Shown piece by piece: positions 8,993 through 18,030 of a stretch of 64,000 nt of DNA. How positions within the stretch are numbered: position 1 is the stretch's first letter; every line of letters starts with the position of its first letter. A model generated the notes under the pieces. The model was not told where the DNA came from. It saw only the letters and a program-made list of their open reading frames with translations, and made no database searches. The stretch covers positions 1-64,000 of the forward strand of contig NZ_FPJO01000014.1 of the NCBI RefSeq assembly GCF_900119365.1, written 5' to 3'. A program made the position numbers and the translations under genes. This DNA comes from Streptomyces atratus (GTDB taxonomy: Bacteria > Actinomycetota > Actinomycetes > Streptomycetales > Streptomycetaceae).

Positions 8993-10843
8993 TCAGCCCA
9001 GCTTGGACACGTCGCGCACCGCGCCCCGGTCCGCGCTCGTCGCCATCGCCGCGTAGGCGCGCAGCGCCGCCGAGACCTTGCGCTCGCGGTCCTTCGGGGC
9101 GTAGACGCCGTTCAGCGCCTCGCGGCGGGTGGCCAGCTCGGCCTCGGGGACGAGGAGCTCGATCGAACGGTTCGGGATGTCGATCCTGATCCGGTCGCCG
9201 TCCTCGACCAGCGCGATCGCGCCGCCCGACGCGGCCTCCGGCGACGCGTGGCCGATGGACAGGCCCGACGTACCGCCGGAGAAGCGGCCGTCGGTCACCA
9301 GGGCGCAGCTCTTGCCGAGGCCGCGGCCCTTGAGGAAGGAGGTCGGGTAGAGCATCTCCTGCATGCCGGGGCCGCCGCGCGGGCCCTCGTAACGGATGAC
9401 GACGACGTCGCCCTCCTTGATCTCCTTGCGGAGGATCTTGTCGACGGCCGCCTCCTGCGACTCGCAGACGACCGCCGGGCCCTCGAAGGTCCAGATCGAC
9501 TCGTCGACGCCCGCCGTCTTCACGACACAGCCGTCCACGGCGAGGTTCCCCTTGAGGACCGCGAGGCCGCCGTCCTTGGAGTAGGCGTGCGCCAGGTCGC
9601 GGATGCAGCCGCCCGCCGCGTCCAGGTCGAGGGTGTCCCAGCGCTCGGACTGCGAGAAGGCGGTCGCGGAACGGACGCAGCCGGGCGCCGCGTGCCACAG
9701 CTCGACGGCCTCCGGGGACGGGGAGCCGCCGCGGACGTCCCAGTTCTTCAGCCACTCGGCGAGGGAGTCGGAGTGGACCGAGTGCACGTCCTCGTCGAGC
9801 AGGCCGCCGCGGTGCAGCTCACCGAGGATGGCGGGGATGCCGCCGGCCCGGTGGACGTCTTCCATGTAGTACGTGCCGCCGGGGGCGACGTTGGGCGCGA
9901 CCTTCGACAGGCAGGGGACGCGGCGCGAGACCGCGTCGATGTCGCCGAGGTCGTAGGCGAGCTCGGCCTCCTGGGCGGCGGCCAGCAGGTGCAGGATCGT
10001 GTTGGTGGAGCCGCCCATCGCGATGTCGAGCGCCATGGCGTTGTCGAACGCGGCGCGGGTGCCGATGGAGCGGGGCAGGACCGACGCGTCGTCCTGCTCG
10101 TAGTAGCGCCTGGTGATCTCGACGATCGTGCGGCCGGCCTCCTCGTACAGCGCCTTGCGGGCGGTGTGCGTGGCGAGGACCGTGCCGTTGCCGGGGAGGG
10201 AGAGGCCGAGCGCCTCGGTCAGGCAGTTCATCGAGTTGGCGGTGAACATGCCGGAACAGCTGCCGCAGGTGGGGCAGGCGTTCTCCTCGATGCGGAGGAT
10301 GTCCTCGTCGGAGATGCTCTCGTCGACCGCGTCGCTGATCGCGTTGACCAGGTCGAGCTTGCGGACCGTGCCGTCGACGAGGGTGGCCTTGCCGGCCTCC
10401 ATCGGGCCGCCGGAGACGAAGACCGTCGGGATGTTGAGGCGCATCGCGGCCATCAGCATGCCGGGGGTGATCTTGTCGCAGTTGGAGATGCAGATCAGCG
10501 CGTCCGCGCAGTGCGCCTCGGCCATGTACTCGACGGAGTCGGCGATCAGGTCGCGGGAGGGAAGGCTGTAGAGCATCCCGCCGTGGCCCATCGCGATGCC
10601 GTCGTCGACGGCGATGGTGTTGAACTCGCGGGGCACGGCGCCCGCGGCCTTGATGGCCTCGGAGACGATCCGGCCGACCGGGGCCAGGTGGGTGTGGCCG
10701 GGGACGAACTCGGTGAAGGAGTTGGCGACCGCGATGATCGGCTTGCCGATGTCCTCGCTCGCTACGCCCGAGGCCCGCATGAGGGCGCGGGCGCCCGCCA
10801 TGTTGCGGCCGTGAGTGACAGTGCGGGACCTCAGCTGGGGCAT
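8993..10843 (-). CDS. ilvD: dihydroxy-acid dehydratase
   Basis: IlvD dehydrates 2,3-dihydroxy acids to 2-keto acids in valine, isoleucine and pantothenate precursor synthesis. It is a cytoplasmic Fe-S enzyme of 616 residues, the usual actinomycete length. The cluster ligands are visible in ICISNCDKITPGM and in the ENACPTCGSCSGMFTANSMN segment, and FTSG/GHSxG-type motifs follow. The chosen ATG has an AAGGAG ribosome site 9-10 bases upstream. The longer in-frame N-terminus further upstream lacks homology. It is monocistronic, convergent with the kinase gene. Confidence 0.96.
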   Translation of the reverse strand: MPQLRSRTVTHGRNMAGARALMRASGVASEDIGKPIIAVANSFTEFVPGHTHLAPVGRIVSEAIKAAGAVPREFNTIAVDDGIAMGHGGMLYSLPSRDLIADSVEYMAEAHCADALICISNCDKITPGMLMAAMRLNIPTVFVSGGPMEAGKATLVDGTVRKLDLVNAISDAVDESISDEDILRIEENACPTCGSCSGMFTANSMNCLTEALGLSLPGNGTVLATHTARKALYEEAGRTIVEITRRYYEQDDASVLPRSIGTRAAFDNAMALDIAMGGSTNTILHLLAAAQEAELAYDLGDIDAVSRRVPCLSKVAPNVAPGGTYYMEDVHRAGGIPAILGELHRGGLLDEDVHSVHSDSLAEWLKNWDVRGGSPSPEAVELWHAAPGCVRSATAFSQSERWDTLDLDAAGGCIRDLAHAYSKDGGLAVLKGNLAVDGCVVKTAGVDESIWTFEGPAVVCESQEAAVDKILRKEIKEGDVVVIRYEGPRGGPGMQEMLYPTSFLKGRGLGKSCALVTDGRFSGGTSGLSIGHASPEAASGGAIALVEDGDRIRIDIPNRSIELLVPEAELATRREALNGVYAPKDRERKVSAALRAYAAMATSADRGAVRDVSKLG

Positions 10844-10967
10844 CGTCTCTCGCTCCTTCGACGTTAAAGACTGTCTCCGAGCGTACGCCTCCGGCTCCAA
10901 GATCTGGACAGAGTGTCCGAAATGCGGGATGAATTGCTCGGTGGGTGAGCGGGGTACCGGCGAGGTC

Positions 10968-11612
10968 TCAGGATTCCGTGAGGTAGCGCTGAAGCGTCGG
11001 TGCGACCATCTCGATGATCTTCTCGGGGTCGGCCGAAGCAAGTGGTTCCGCCCGGATCACATAGCGGAGCATCGCGATCCCGAGCATGTGCGAGGCCGCC
11101 AGTTCCGCGCGGAACGTGGCGTCCGGTACGTCGAGTGCCTCCGCGACGCGTTCCAGGAGCCGGCGCAGGACGAAGCCCCTGAGGACCTTCGCCGCCGCCT
11201 CGTGCGTCAGGGCGGACCGCATGACCGCCAGCAGAGGGGCCCTGGACGCCGGGTTCTCCCATACGCCGATGAAGTAGCGGGCCAGCCGCTCCCCCAGGCC
11301 GTCCGTGCCGTCGCCGAGGACGGCCGGGATCACCAGGGCCGGCTCGAAGGAAAGCTCGATCGCGGCCGCGAAGACCTCGTCCTTCGTACCGAAGTAGTGG
11401 TGGACCAGGGCGGAGTCGACGCCCGCCGCCTTGGCGATGCCCCGGACCGAGGTCTTGTCGTAGCCGCGCTCCGCGAATTCGGTGCGGGCCGCCTCCAGGA
11501 TGCGAGTGCGCGCATCGGGGCCGGTGGGGGCGGCGGTACGGGAGGGGCGGCCGCGGCGCTTGGGGCCTGTGGGGCCGGTGGGATCGCCGTGGCCCGTGGG
11601 GTCGTCCGTCAT
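10968..11612 (-). CDS. TetR-family transcriptional regulator
   Basis: The 214-residue repressor has a TetR helix-turn-helix at about residues 35-80 (TRILEAARTEFAERGYDKTSVRGIAKAAGVDSALVHHYFGTKDE, described in parts) and a C-terminal ligand-binding domain of the Rv-type that ends in a tyrosine-containing helix. Its ATG overlaps the stop of the sugar isomerase gene upstream as ATGA, so both are translated from one mRNA. Regulation of its own operon is the simplest idea. The ligand is unknown. Confidence 0.88.
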   Translation of the reverse strand: MTDDPTGHGDPTGPTGPKRRGRPSRTAAPTGPDARTRILEAARTEFAERGYDKTSVRGIAKAAGVDSALVHHYFGTKDEVFAAAIELSFEPALVIPAVLGDGTDGLGERLARYFIGVWENPASRAPLLAVMRSALTHEAAAKVLRGFVLRRLLERVAEALDVPDATFRAELAASHMLGIAMLRYVIRAEPLASADPEKIIEMVAPTLQRYLTES

Positions 11613-12436
11613 GGGCGGGGTGCCCGGGTCGGGGACGACGCCAGGTGGAGCCGGGTGAAGGCCAGCGCCTCCGCCAGGTCGGCCTCGCGTTCGGCGGTGG
11701 ACATGGCACGGCGGGTGTTGACCTCGATGACGACATGGCCGTCGAAGCCGGTACGGGCCAGGTGCTCCAGCAGTTCGGCACAGGGCTGGTCGCCCCGGCC
11801 GGGCACCAGGTGCTCGTCCTTGTTGGAGCCCTTGCCGTCGGCGAGGTGGATGTGGGCGAGCCGGTCGCCCATCCGCTCGACCATCGCCATGCCGTCGGTG
11901 CGGGCCGTCGCGGTGTGCGAGAGGTCCACGGTGAAGTGGCGGTAGTCGTCGTGGGTGACGTCCCAGTCGGGGGCGTACGCGAGCATCTCGCGGTCCCGGT
12001 AGCGCCAGGGGTACATGTTCTCGACGGCGAACCGCACATCGGTCTCGTCCGCCATGCGCCAGATCCCGGTGACGAAGTCGCGGGCGTAATTGCGCTGCCA
12101 ACGGAACGGCGGGTGGACGACCACGGTCGTCGCCCCGAGCTTCTCCGCCGCGGCACGGGCCCGCTGGAGCTTCACCCACGGATCGGTGGACCAGACCCGC
12201 TGCGTGATCAGCAGACAGGGCGCGTGGACGGCCAGGACCGGCACCTGGTGGTAGTCGGAGAGCCGCCGCAGTGCCTCGATGTCCTGGCTGACGGGGTCGG
12301 TCCACACCATGACCTCGACACCGTCGTAGCCGAGGCGCGCGGCGATCTCGAAGGCCGTCGCCGTCGATTCCGGGTAGACGGAAGCCGTCGACAGGGCGAC
12401 CTTCGCATCCGGGATGCGCACCACTGGTTCTGCCAC
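11609..12436 (-). CDS. sugar phosphate isomerase/epimerase (TIM barrel)
   Basis: The 275-residue protein has the xylose-isomerase-like/AP-endonuclease-2 fold. Metal-ligand positions are visible in VENMYPW, DLSH, HIHLADGKGSNKDEH and VIEVNTR. Substrate and exact reaction are unknown. The GTG start lies 6 nt after TACGCT on the minus strand with no ribosome site, an arrangement typical of leaderless mRNAs in this window. It is the first gene of a two-gene unit with a TetR regulator. Confidence 0.83.
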   Translation of the reverse strand: MAEPVVRIPDAKVALSTASVYPESTATAFEIAARLGYDGVEVMVWTDPVSQDIEALRRLSDYHQVPVLAVHAPCLLITQRVWSTDPWVKLQRARAAAEKLGATTVVVHPPFRWQRNYARDFVTGIWRMADETDVRFAVENMYPWRYRDREMLAYAPDWDVTHDDYRHFTVDLSHTATARTDGMAMVERMGDRLAHIHLADGKGSNKDEHLVPGRGDQPCAELLEHLARTGFDGHVVIEVNTRRAMSTAEREADLAEALAFTRLHLASSPTRAPRP

Positions 12437-12542
12437 TGGGACAGCGTACGGGCAGTGGTACGCCGCGCCGAGGGGTCCCGACGGAAAGTGAGCAGGGCCA
12501 TGACGAGTCGCCGGCCGCCCGGCGGCACTCCGTGCCCCGCGC

Positions 12543-13490
12543 TCAGCCCAGCGCGGCCCGCTCCGCCGGCAGGTGGTCCAGGCGGCGCAGGATGACGCCC
12601 TCGCGCAGCGCCCAGGGACAGATCTCCAGCTCGTCCACCCCGAACAGATCCATCGCCCCCTCCGCGACCAGCGCCCCGGCGAGCAGCTGCTGGGCCCGGC
12701 CCTCGGAGACGCCGGGCAGACCGCACCGCTGCTCGGTGGTCATCGTCGCCAGCTTCGGCACCCACTCCTCCAGCGCCTTGCGGGTGAGGCCGCGCTGCAC
12801 GTAGAGGCCGTCGGTGGAGCGCGCGGCGCCCGCGATCCTGGCGAGCTGCTTGAAGGTCTTGGACGTGGCCACGACGTGGTCGGGGCGCCCGAGGCGGGTG
12901 AACTCGCCGACGCTGCGGGCGATCCTGGCCCGGACATGGCGGCGCAGCGCCCTCACCTCCGCCGGGTCCGGCAGGTCGCCCGGCAGCCAGCCCGCGGTGA
13001 GCCGGCCGGCCCCGAGCGGCAGCGACACCGCGGCGTCCGGCTCCTCGTCCATCCCGTACGCGATCTCCAGCGAGCCGCCCCCGATGTCCAGGACCAGCAG
13101 CCGCCCCGCCGACCAGCCGAACCAGCGGCGGGCGGCGAGGAAGGTGAGCCGGGCCTCCTCCGCACCGCTGAGGACGGCGAGATCGATGCCCGTCTCGTCC
13201 CGCACCCGGGCCAGCACCTGATCGGCGTTGCTCGCCTCCCGCACCGCGGACGTGGCGAACGGCAGAACGTCCTCGCACCCCTTGTCCTCGGCGGCCTGGA
13301 GCGCGTCGGTGATCGTCGCCACGAGCCGGTTCACACCGTCGGGGCCGATCGCCCCGTCCTCGTCGAGCAGTTCGGCCAGGCGCAGCTCCGCCTTGTGTGA
13401 ATGCGCAGGCAGCGGGCGCGCGCCGGGGTGCGCGTCCACCACCAGCAGATGCACCGTGTTCGAACCCACGTCGAGGACTCCGAGTCTCAT
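12543..13490 (-). CDS. Ppx/GppA-family phosphatase
   Basis: A 315-residue exopolyphosphatase/guanosine pentaphosphate phosphohydrolase of the actin-like ATPase superfamily. The two phosphate-binding motifs are LDVGSNTVHLLV at the N-terminus and LVLDIGGGSLEI near residue 137; the catalytic Glu region SGAEEARLTF lies between them. It is of the short type lacking the C-terminal HD domain. The enzyme hydrolyses polyphosphate or pppGpp. The ATG follows TAGCGT by 7 nt, so the mRNA is probably leaderless. It diverges from a Cys-rich hypothetical gene only 40 bp away. Confidence 0.9.
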   Translation of the reverse strand: MRLGVLDVGSNTVHLLVVDAHPGARPLPAHSHKAELRLAELLDEDGAIGPDGVNRLVATITDALQAAEDKGCEDVLPFATSAVREASNADQVLARVRDETGIDLAVLSGAEEARLTFLAARRWFGWSAGRLLVLDIGGGSLEIAYGMDEEPDAAVSLPLGAGRLTAGWLPGDLPDPAEVRALRRHVRARIARSVGEFTRLGRPDHVVATSKTFKQLARIAGAARSTDGLYVQRGLTRKALEEWVPKLATMTTEQRCGLPGVSEGRAQQLLAGALVAEGAMDLFGVDELEICPWALREGVILRRLDHLPAERAALG

Positions 13491-13530
13491 GGCAGGAACG
13501 CTACCGGGACCTCAGCCTTACTCTTGGCGC
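13491..13530. promoter_or_regulatory. divergent leaderless promoters, 40-bp spacer
   Basis: The minus-strand -10 TAGCGT (13503 to 13498) lies 7 nt before the ppx-type ATG. The plus-strand -10 TACTCT (13519-13524) lies 6 nt before the GTG of the opposite gene. The two -35 regions must overlap the opposite coding starts, so the promoters probably interfere with each other. Confidence 0.5.
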
Positions 13531-14382
13531 GTGCCAAAGACGAAAAAGGCGAAGCCGGGCAAAAACACGAAGAAGCAGAGAACGAAGCAGGAGATGCGGC
13601 GACAGGAAGTGAACGGACCGAACCGGTCCGAAGACGAGACGGGGATCGACTTCGCGCGCGCCTGGGTCGAGTTCCCGGACCCCGCGGACGACGAGCAGAT
13701 CTTCCGCTGCGACCTGACCTGGCTGACCTCCAGATGGACCTGCATCTTCGGCAGCGGCTGCCAGGGCATCCAGGCGGGCCGCGCGGACGACGGGTGCTGC
13801 ACCCTGGGCGCGCACTTCTCGGACGAGGACGACGAGAAGCGGGTGGCGGACCATGTCGAGCGGCTGACCCCCGAGCTGTGGCAGTTCCACGATGTCGGCA
13901 CCGAGACGGGCTGGGTCGAGGTCGACGACGACGGGGAGCGTCAGACACGGCGCTGGAAGGGTTCGTGCATCTTCCAGAACCGGCCCGGATTCGCGGCGGG
14001 CGCGGGCTGCTCCCTGCACATCCTGGCGCTGCGGGAGGGCCGGGAGCCCCTGGAGACCAAGCCGGACGTCTGCTGGCAGCTGCCGGTCCGGCGTACCTAC
14101 GACTGGATCGACCGGCCCGACGACACACGGGTGCTCCAGGTGTCGATCGGCGAGTACGACCGCAGGGGCTGGGGCCCCGGCGGTCACGATCTGCACTGGT
14201 GGTGCACCTCGGCGACCTCGGCGCACGGGGCCGGGGAGCCGGTGTACGTCTCGTACCGGCCCGAGCTCACCGAGATGATGGGCAAGGAGGCGTACGAGCG
14301 GCTCGTCGAGCTGTGCGAGCAGCGGCTGTCCTCGCTGCTGCCGATGGCACCGCACCCGGCGGACCCGGTCGATCCGGCGTGA
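13531..14382 (+). CDS. Cys-rich conserved hypothetical protein
   Basis: This 283-residue protein opens with a Lys-rich tail (KTKKAKPGKNTKKQ), followed by an acidic and aromatic globular part. Cysteines cluster in CIFGSGCQ and DDGCCTLGAHF, and again in GSCIFQNRPGF, GAGCSLHIL and VCWQLP. This recalls YkgJ/DUF3109-like metal or Fe-S chelating proteins, but I am not certain of the family. Function is unknown. The GTG start is supported by TACTCT 6 nt upstream and by the homology-free sequence before it. Confidence 0.75.
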   Translation: MPKTKKAKPGKNTKKQRTKQEMRRQEVNGPNRSEDETGIDFARAWVEFPDPADDEQIFRCDLTWLTSRWTCIFGSGCQGIQAGRADDGCCTLGAHFSDEDDEKRVADHVERLTPELWQFHDVGTETGWVEVDDDGERQTRRWKGSCIFQNRPGFAAGAGCSLHILALREGREPLETKPDVCWQLPVRRTYDWIDRPDDTRVLQVSIGEYDRRGWGPGGHDLHWWCTSATSAHGAGEPVYVSYRPELTEMMGKEAYERLVELCEQRLSSLLPMAPHPADPVDPA

Positions 14383-14413
14383 CGGCCGGAAGGTGAGCCC
14401 CGGCCGGCCCGCT

Positions 14414-16270
14414 TCAGCCCGTCGGGGTCGTGCCCGGCCCCGGGTCGGTGGGGGTCGTGGAGTCGGGCGGGTCCGGTGACGGGTGACCGGTCGGGTCGGG
14501 GTCCGTCGGCGTCGGCTCGCTCGGTGTCGGGCCGGTGGACGGTGTGGGGTCCGGCGAGGAGGTGGGCGGCCCCGAAGGGCCGGGGGTGGCGGAGGGGTCC
14601 GCCGGCTGCCACGGGCCGCCGGGCACGGGCGGCGTCGCCCCGTGCCCCCGGATCACCACCGCCGAACCCGACGGGGCGAGGGCGATGCGCACGCTCCACG
14701 GTCCGGCCGGCTGCCGCCGGTGATCCACCAGGACGTGGAGCGTGACGCTCTCGCCCGCGGCGAGCGTGCCCGAGTAGCGGCTCAGGCCCACCCAGGACGC
14801 GTCCGAGCGGGCCGACCAGGCGACGGGTGCGCGGCCGGACGCGGTCAGCCGGATCAGGGTCCTGCCGCCGGAGGAGCGGGCCTCGACGGTGAGTCCGCCG
14901 GCGCCGCCCCGGCCGGGTCCCGAGCTGATCACCTCCGCCGAGACGTCCGGGGCGCGGCCGTCCTCGAAGCGGGCGCCGGGCTGGGGGCGGGCGTTGCCCG
15001 CGTTCTCGTAGTGGCCGTCCGCGGTGTCGTCGGGGCCGTGCCGGGCATCGCTCTCGGTGGCGGTGACCGACGAGCCCTCGTGGCCCTCGCCGGTCTGCGG
15101 CGCGCCGCGGTAGGCGGTCCACAGCGCGATCACCGGGGCGGCGACGACCGTCGCCACCACTGTCGTCGTGACGACCCTGGCCCGCAGCCGGTCCCGGCGC
15201 GCGGCGTGGTCCTTCGGGTCCACGGGGAAGCCCGCCCGGTCGAAGCGCGGGCCGCCGGAGCGGTTGCGCTGGGCGTGGACCATCGCGACGTACGCCGAGG
15301 GCCGGGGCGCCTCGACGACCGGCAGTGCGGCGGCCGGGGTGACCGCGGCACCGGGCCACGGGCCCTCGGCACCGGCCCGTTCGGCGGCCCGGCGGCAGCG
15401 GGGGCAGTCGTCGACGTGGCGGACGAGTTCGCGGCGCAGGGCGGCGGAGAGCAGGACGCGGTGCTCGCCGGTGAGCCGGGCCACGGTGGAGCAGTTGCCG
15501 GTCTCGACGACGGCGAGCGCGGCGCGGGTGCGTTCCACCTCGCAGGCCGCGGCGGCCAGGAGCTCACGGGCGGCAGCCGGTTCGAGGCCCAGGACGGAGG
15601 CGACGGCGCGTGGGGGGAGGTGGTGGCGCACGGCGAGTTCGAGCGCTTCGCGCTGCTCGGGGGTGGTGCCGGCGGCCTCGGGCCAGGCCAGCTGGGCGAG
15701 TTCACGGCGGTGTGCCTCGGCGGCGGCCTCGGTCTCGGGGGCGCGGACGGGGCCTGTGGGGGCGCCGCCCGGCGTGAACGTGGCGGTGGCGGGGGTCTTC
15801 GCGGCGACGGCCGGGGGCGTGCGCCGTCCTGTGCGCGCCCCCTGAGTGGCCGCTGCACCCGGCTGCTTGCCCGGAGGCCCGCCCGCCCGCTTCGTCTCCT
15901 GCTGCGAGGAGAGCCTCCGCGGCTGCTTCCCGGCCTTGTGCCGGTGCGCCTGGCGGCCCTGCTTCTGCTCGGCGAGCTTGCGCAGACACATCCACCTGGC
16001 CAGCGCGTACAGCCAGGATTTACGTTCCTCCTCGCCCGCCGGGCACCGGCCACCCTGCCGTTCCGCGATCGCGAGCACACCGCCGAGCGCCTCGGTGGCG
16101 GCGTCGTGGTCGCAGAGCACGGAGAGGCAGTAGGTGAACAGGCCGTCGAGATGGGGGTCGTAACGGGCGGGCGGCCGACGCGGCGAAGAGTGTGTCGGGA
16201 GACGGGGCGCACTGCGCCGCGCCCGGTGTGCGCCGGTGGTGTGCGTGGGGGGCTCCAGACCGCTGCTCAT
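14414..16270 (-). CDS. sigma-like/zinc-finger/membrane/BACON fusion protein
   Basis: This 618-residue protein begins with a sigma70 region-2-like helix pair (about 45-105, including a tryptophan helix WLYALARWMCLRKL). A Lys/Gln/Pro-rich linker and a region-4-like helical block (about 185-250) follow. Next is a ZAS-type anti-sigma motif (HVDDCPRCRRAA, about 295), one membrane span near residue 370, a BACON-like beta domain (SDASWVGLSRYSG, about 490-545) and a Pro/Thr/Ser-rich tail. The sigma-like parts are degenerate, so promoter recognition is doubtful. It may be a membrane signalling protein derived from a fused sigma/anti-sigma pair. The ATG has an AAGGTG ribosome site. Confidence 0.8.
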   Translation of the reverse strand: MSSGLEPPTHTTGAHRARRSAPRLPTHSSPRRPPARYDPHLDGLFTYCLSVLCDHDAATEALGGVLAIAERQGGRCPAGEEERKSWLYALARWMCLRKLAEQKQGRQAHRHKAGKQPRRLSSQQETKRAGGPPGKQPGAAATQGARTGRRTPPAVAAKTPATATFTPGGAPTGPVRAPETEAAAEAHRRELAQLAWPEAAGTTPEQREALELAVRHHLPPRAVASVLGLEPAAARELLAAAACEVERTRAALAVVETGNCSTVARLTGEHRVLLSAALRRELVRHVDDCPRCRRAAERAGAEGPWPGAAVTPAAALPVVEAPRPSAYVAMVHAQRNRSGGPRFDRAGFPVDPKDHAARRDRLRARVVTTTVVATVVAAPVIALWTAYRGAPQTGEGHEGSSVTATESDARHGPDDTADGHYENAGNARPQPGARFEDGRAPDVSAEVISSGPGRGGAGGLTVEARSSGGRTLIRLTASGRAPVAWSARSDASWVGLSRYSGTLAAGESVTLHVLVDHRRQPAGPWSVRIALAPSGSAVVIRGHGATPPVPGGPWQPADPSATPGPSGPPTSSPDPTPSTGPTPSEPTPTDPDPTGHPSPDPPDSTTPTDPGPGTTPTG

Positions 16271-16537
16271 CACCTTGCGACCGTAGGCAGCACAGGGCAC
16301 ACATTTAGCGCCTCTTCAGCACTTTTAATCCTTACGGGTGAACGTATCCCTCAAAAGGGGACAGGAATTCCCTATTTCCACCGCAAGCGCTCGCTTCTCC
16401 GCCGCAAGCGCGCGCCGTTCCGTCCCGGGTGCGCCCACCGTTCCGTCCCGGGTGCGCGGCAGCCCCCGGAGGGCGCACGCCCCCGCCGCCGGACCGCGCC
16501 CGGTGGCGTTGTCGTACCCCACCTATACGGTTGCGCC

Positions 16538-17950
16538 ATGGCTGCCCGTACGAAAACCGCGAAGGACCGGCCGTCCTACCGCTGCACCGAGTGCGGCTGG
16601 ACGACCGCCAAGTGGCTCGGCCGCTGCCCCGAATGCCAGGCGTGGGGGACGGTCGAGGAATTCGGCGGCGCCCCCGCCGTGCGGACCACCGCGGCCGGCC
16701 GGGTCAGTGCCGCCGCGCTCCCCATCGGCCAGGTCGACAGCCGGCAGGCCACCGCCCGGACGACCGGCGTCGGTGAGCTGGACCGGGTGCTCGGCGGCGG
16801 TCTCGTCCCGGGCGCCGTCGTGCTCCTCGCGGGCGAGCCGGGCGTCGGCAAGTCGACGCTGCTGCTGGACGTCGCCGCCAAGGCGGCGAGCGACGACCAC
16901 CGCACGCTCTATGTCACCGCCGAGGAGTCCGCGAGCCAGGTGCGGCTGCGCGCCGACCGGATCCGGGCGATCAACGACCACCTGTACCTCGCCGCCGAGA
17001 CCGACCTGTCCGCGGTCCTCGGCCATCTGGACGCCGTCAAGCCCTCGCTCCTCATCCTCGACTCCGTACAGACCGTCGCCTCGCCCGAGATCGACGGGGC
17101 GCCGGGCGGCATGGCGCAGGTCCGGGAGGTCGCCGGGGCCCTCATCCGGGCCTCCAAGGAGCGCGGCATGTCCACGCTCCTGGTCGGCCATGTCACCAAG
17201 GAGGGGGCGATCGCCGGGCCGCGGCTGCTGGAGCATCTCGTCGACGTGGTGCTGTCCTTCGAAGGCGACCGCCACGCCCGCCTGCGGCTCGTACGGGGCG
17301 TCAAGAACAGATACGGCGCGACCGACGAGGTCGGCTGCTTCGAGCTGCACGACGAGGGCATCACCGGCCTCGCCGACCCCTCCGGCCTCTTCCTCACCCG
17401 GCGCGACGAGCCCGTGCCCGGCACCTGCCTGACCGTCACCCTGGAGGGCAAGCGGCCGCTCGTCGCCGAAGTGCAGGCGCTGACGGTCGATTCCCAGATC
17501 CCTTCGCCCCGGCGCACCACCTCCGGCCTGGAGACGTCCCGGGTGTCGATGATGCTCGCGGTCCTGGAGCAGCGCGGCCGGATCAGCTCGCTGGGCAAGC
17601 GGGACATCTACAGCGCGACGGTCGGCGGCGTGAAGCTCTCCGAGCCCGCCGCGGACCTCGCGGTCGCGCTGGCCCTGGCCAGTGCCGCGAGCGACACCCC
17701 CCTGCCCAAGAACCTGGTGGCGATCGGCGAGGTGGGCCTCGCGGGCGAGGTCAGAAGGGTCACGGGGGTCCAGCGCAGGCTGGCCGAGGCGCACCGTCTG
17801 GGCTTCACGCACGCGCTGGTCCCGACCGACCCGGGGAAGGTCCCGGCCGGTATGAAGGTCACAGAAGTCGCCAACATGGGCGATGCGCTGAGAGTCCTCC
17901 CGCGCCGGTCTCGCGCACAGGCCCCCCAGGAGGAGAGCGCACGCCGGTAG
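16538..17950 (+). CDS. radA: DNA repair protein RadA
   Basis: RadA is a RecA-like ATPase that drives branch migration in recombination repair. The 470-residue protein has the N-terminal zinc finger (CTECGWTT and CPECQAWG), Walker A GEPGVGKST near residue 105, the RadA-specific KNRYG motif, and a C-terminal Lon-protease-like domain (about 290-450). The ATG is 6 nt after TACGGT (16526-16531) with no ribosome site, so a leaderless mRNA is likely. Upstream in-frame sequence is antisense to the neighbouring gene. It lies directly before disA, a conserved pairing. Confidence 0.96.
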   Translation: MAARTKTAKDRPSYRCTECGWTTAKWLGRCPECQAWGTVEEFGGAPAVRTTAAGRVSAAALPIGQVDSRQATARTTGVGELDRVLGGGLVPGAVVLLAGEPGVGKSTLLLDVAAKAASDDHRTLYVTAEESASQVRLRADRIRAINDHLYLAAETDLSAVLGHLDAVKPSLLILDSVQTVASPEIDGAPGGMAQVREVAGALIRASKERGMSTLLVGHVTKEGAIAGPRLLEHLVDVVLSFEGDRHARLRLVRGVKNRYGATDEVGCFELHDEGITGLADPSGLFLTRRDEPVPGTCLTVTLEGKRPLVAEVQALTVDSQIPSPRRTTSGLETSRVSMMLAVLEQRGRISSLGKRDIYSATVGGVKLSEPAADLAVALALASAASDTPLPKNLVAIGEVGLAGEVRRVTGVQRRLAEAHRLGFTHALVPTDPGKVPAGMKVTEVANMGDALRVLPRRSRAQAPQEESARR

Positions 17951-17953
17951 ACT
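17948..17953 (+). promoter_or_regulatory. -10 element of disA formed by radA stop
   Basis: TAGACT is the classical Streptomyces -10 hexamer. Its first three bases are the TAG stop codon of radA. It sits 77 bases upstream of the disA GTG, so disA probably has its own promoter besides read-through from radA. Confidence 0.5.
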
Positions 17954-18030
17954 TTGCCCTGGTCTCGCCCGTCCGTACGAACGGTACGAGGGACGTAAGG
18001 GCACCGCAAACCTGTGACCGGAGGAGTGCA

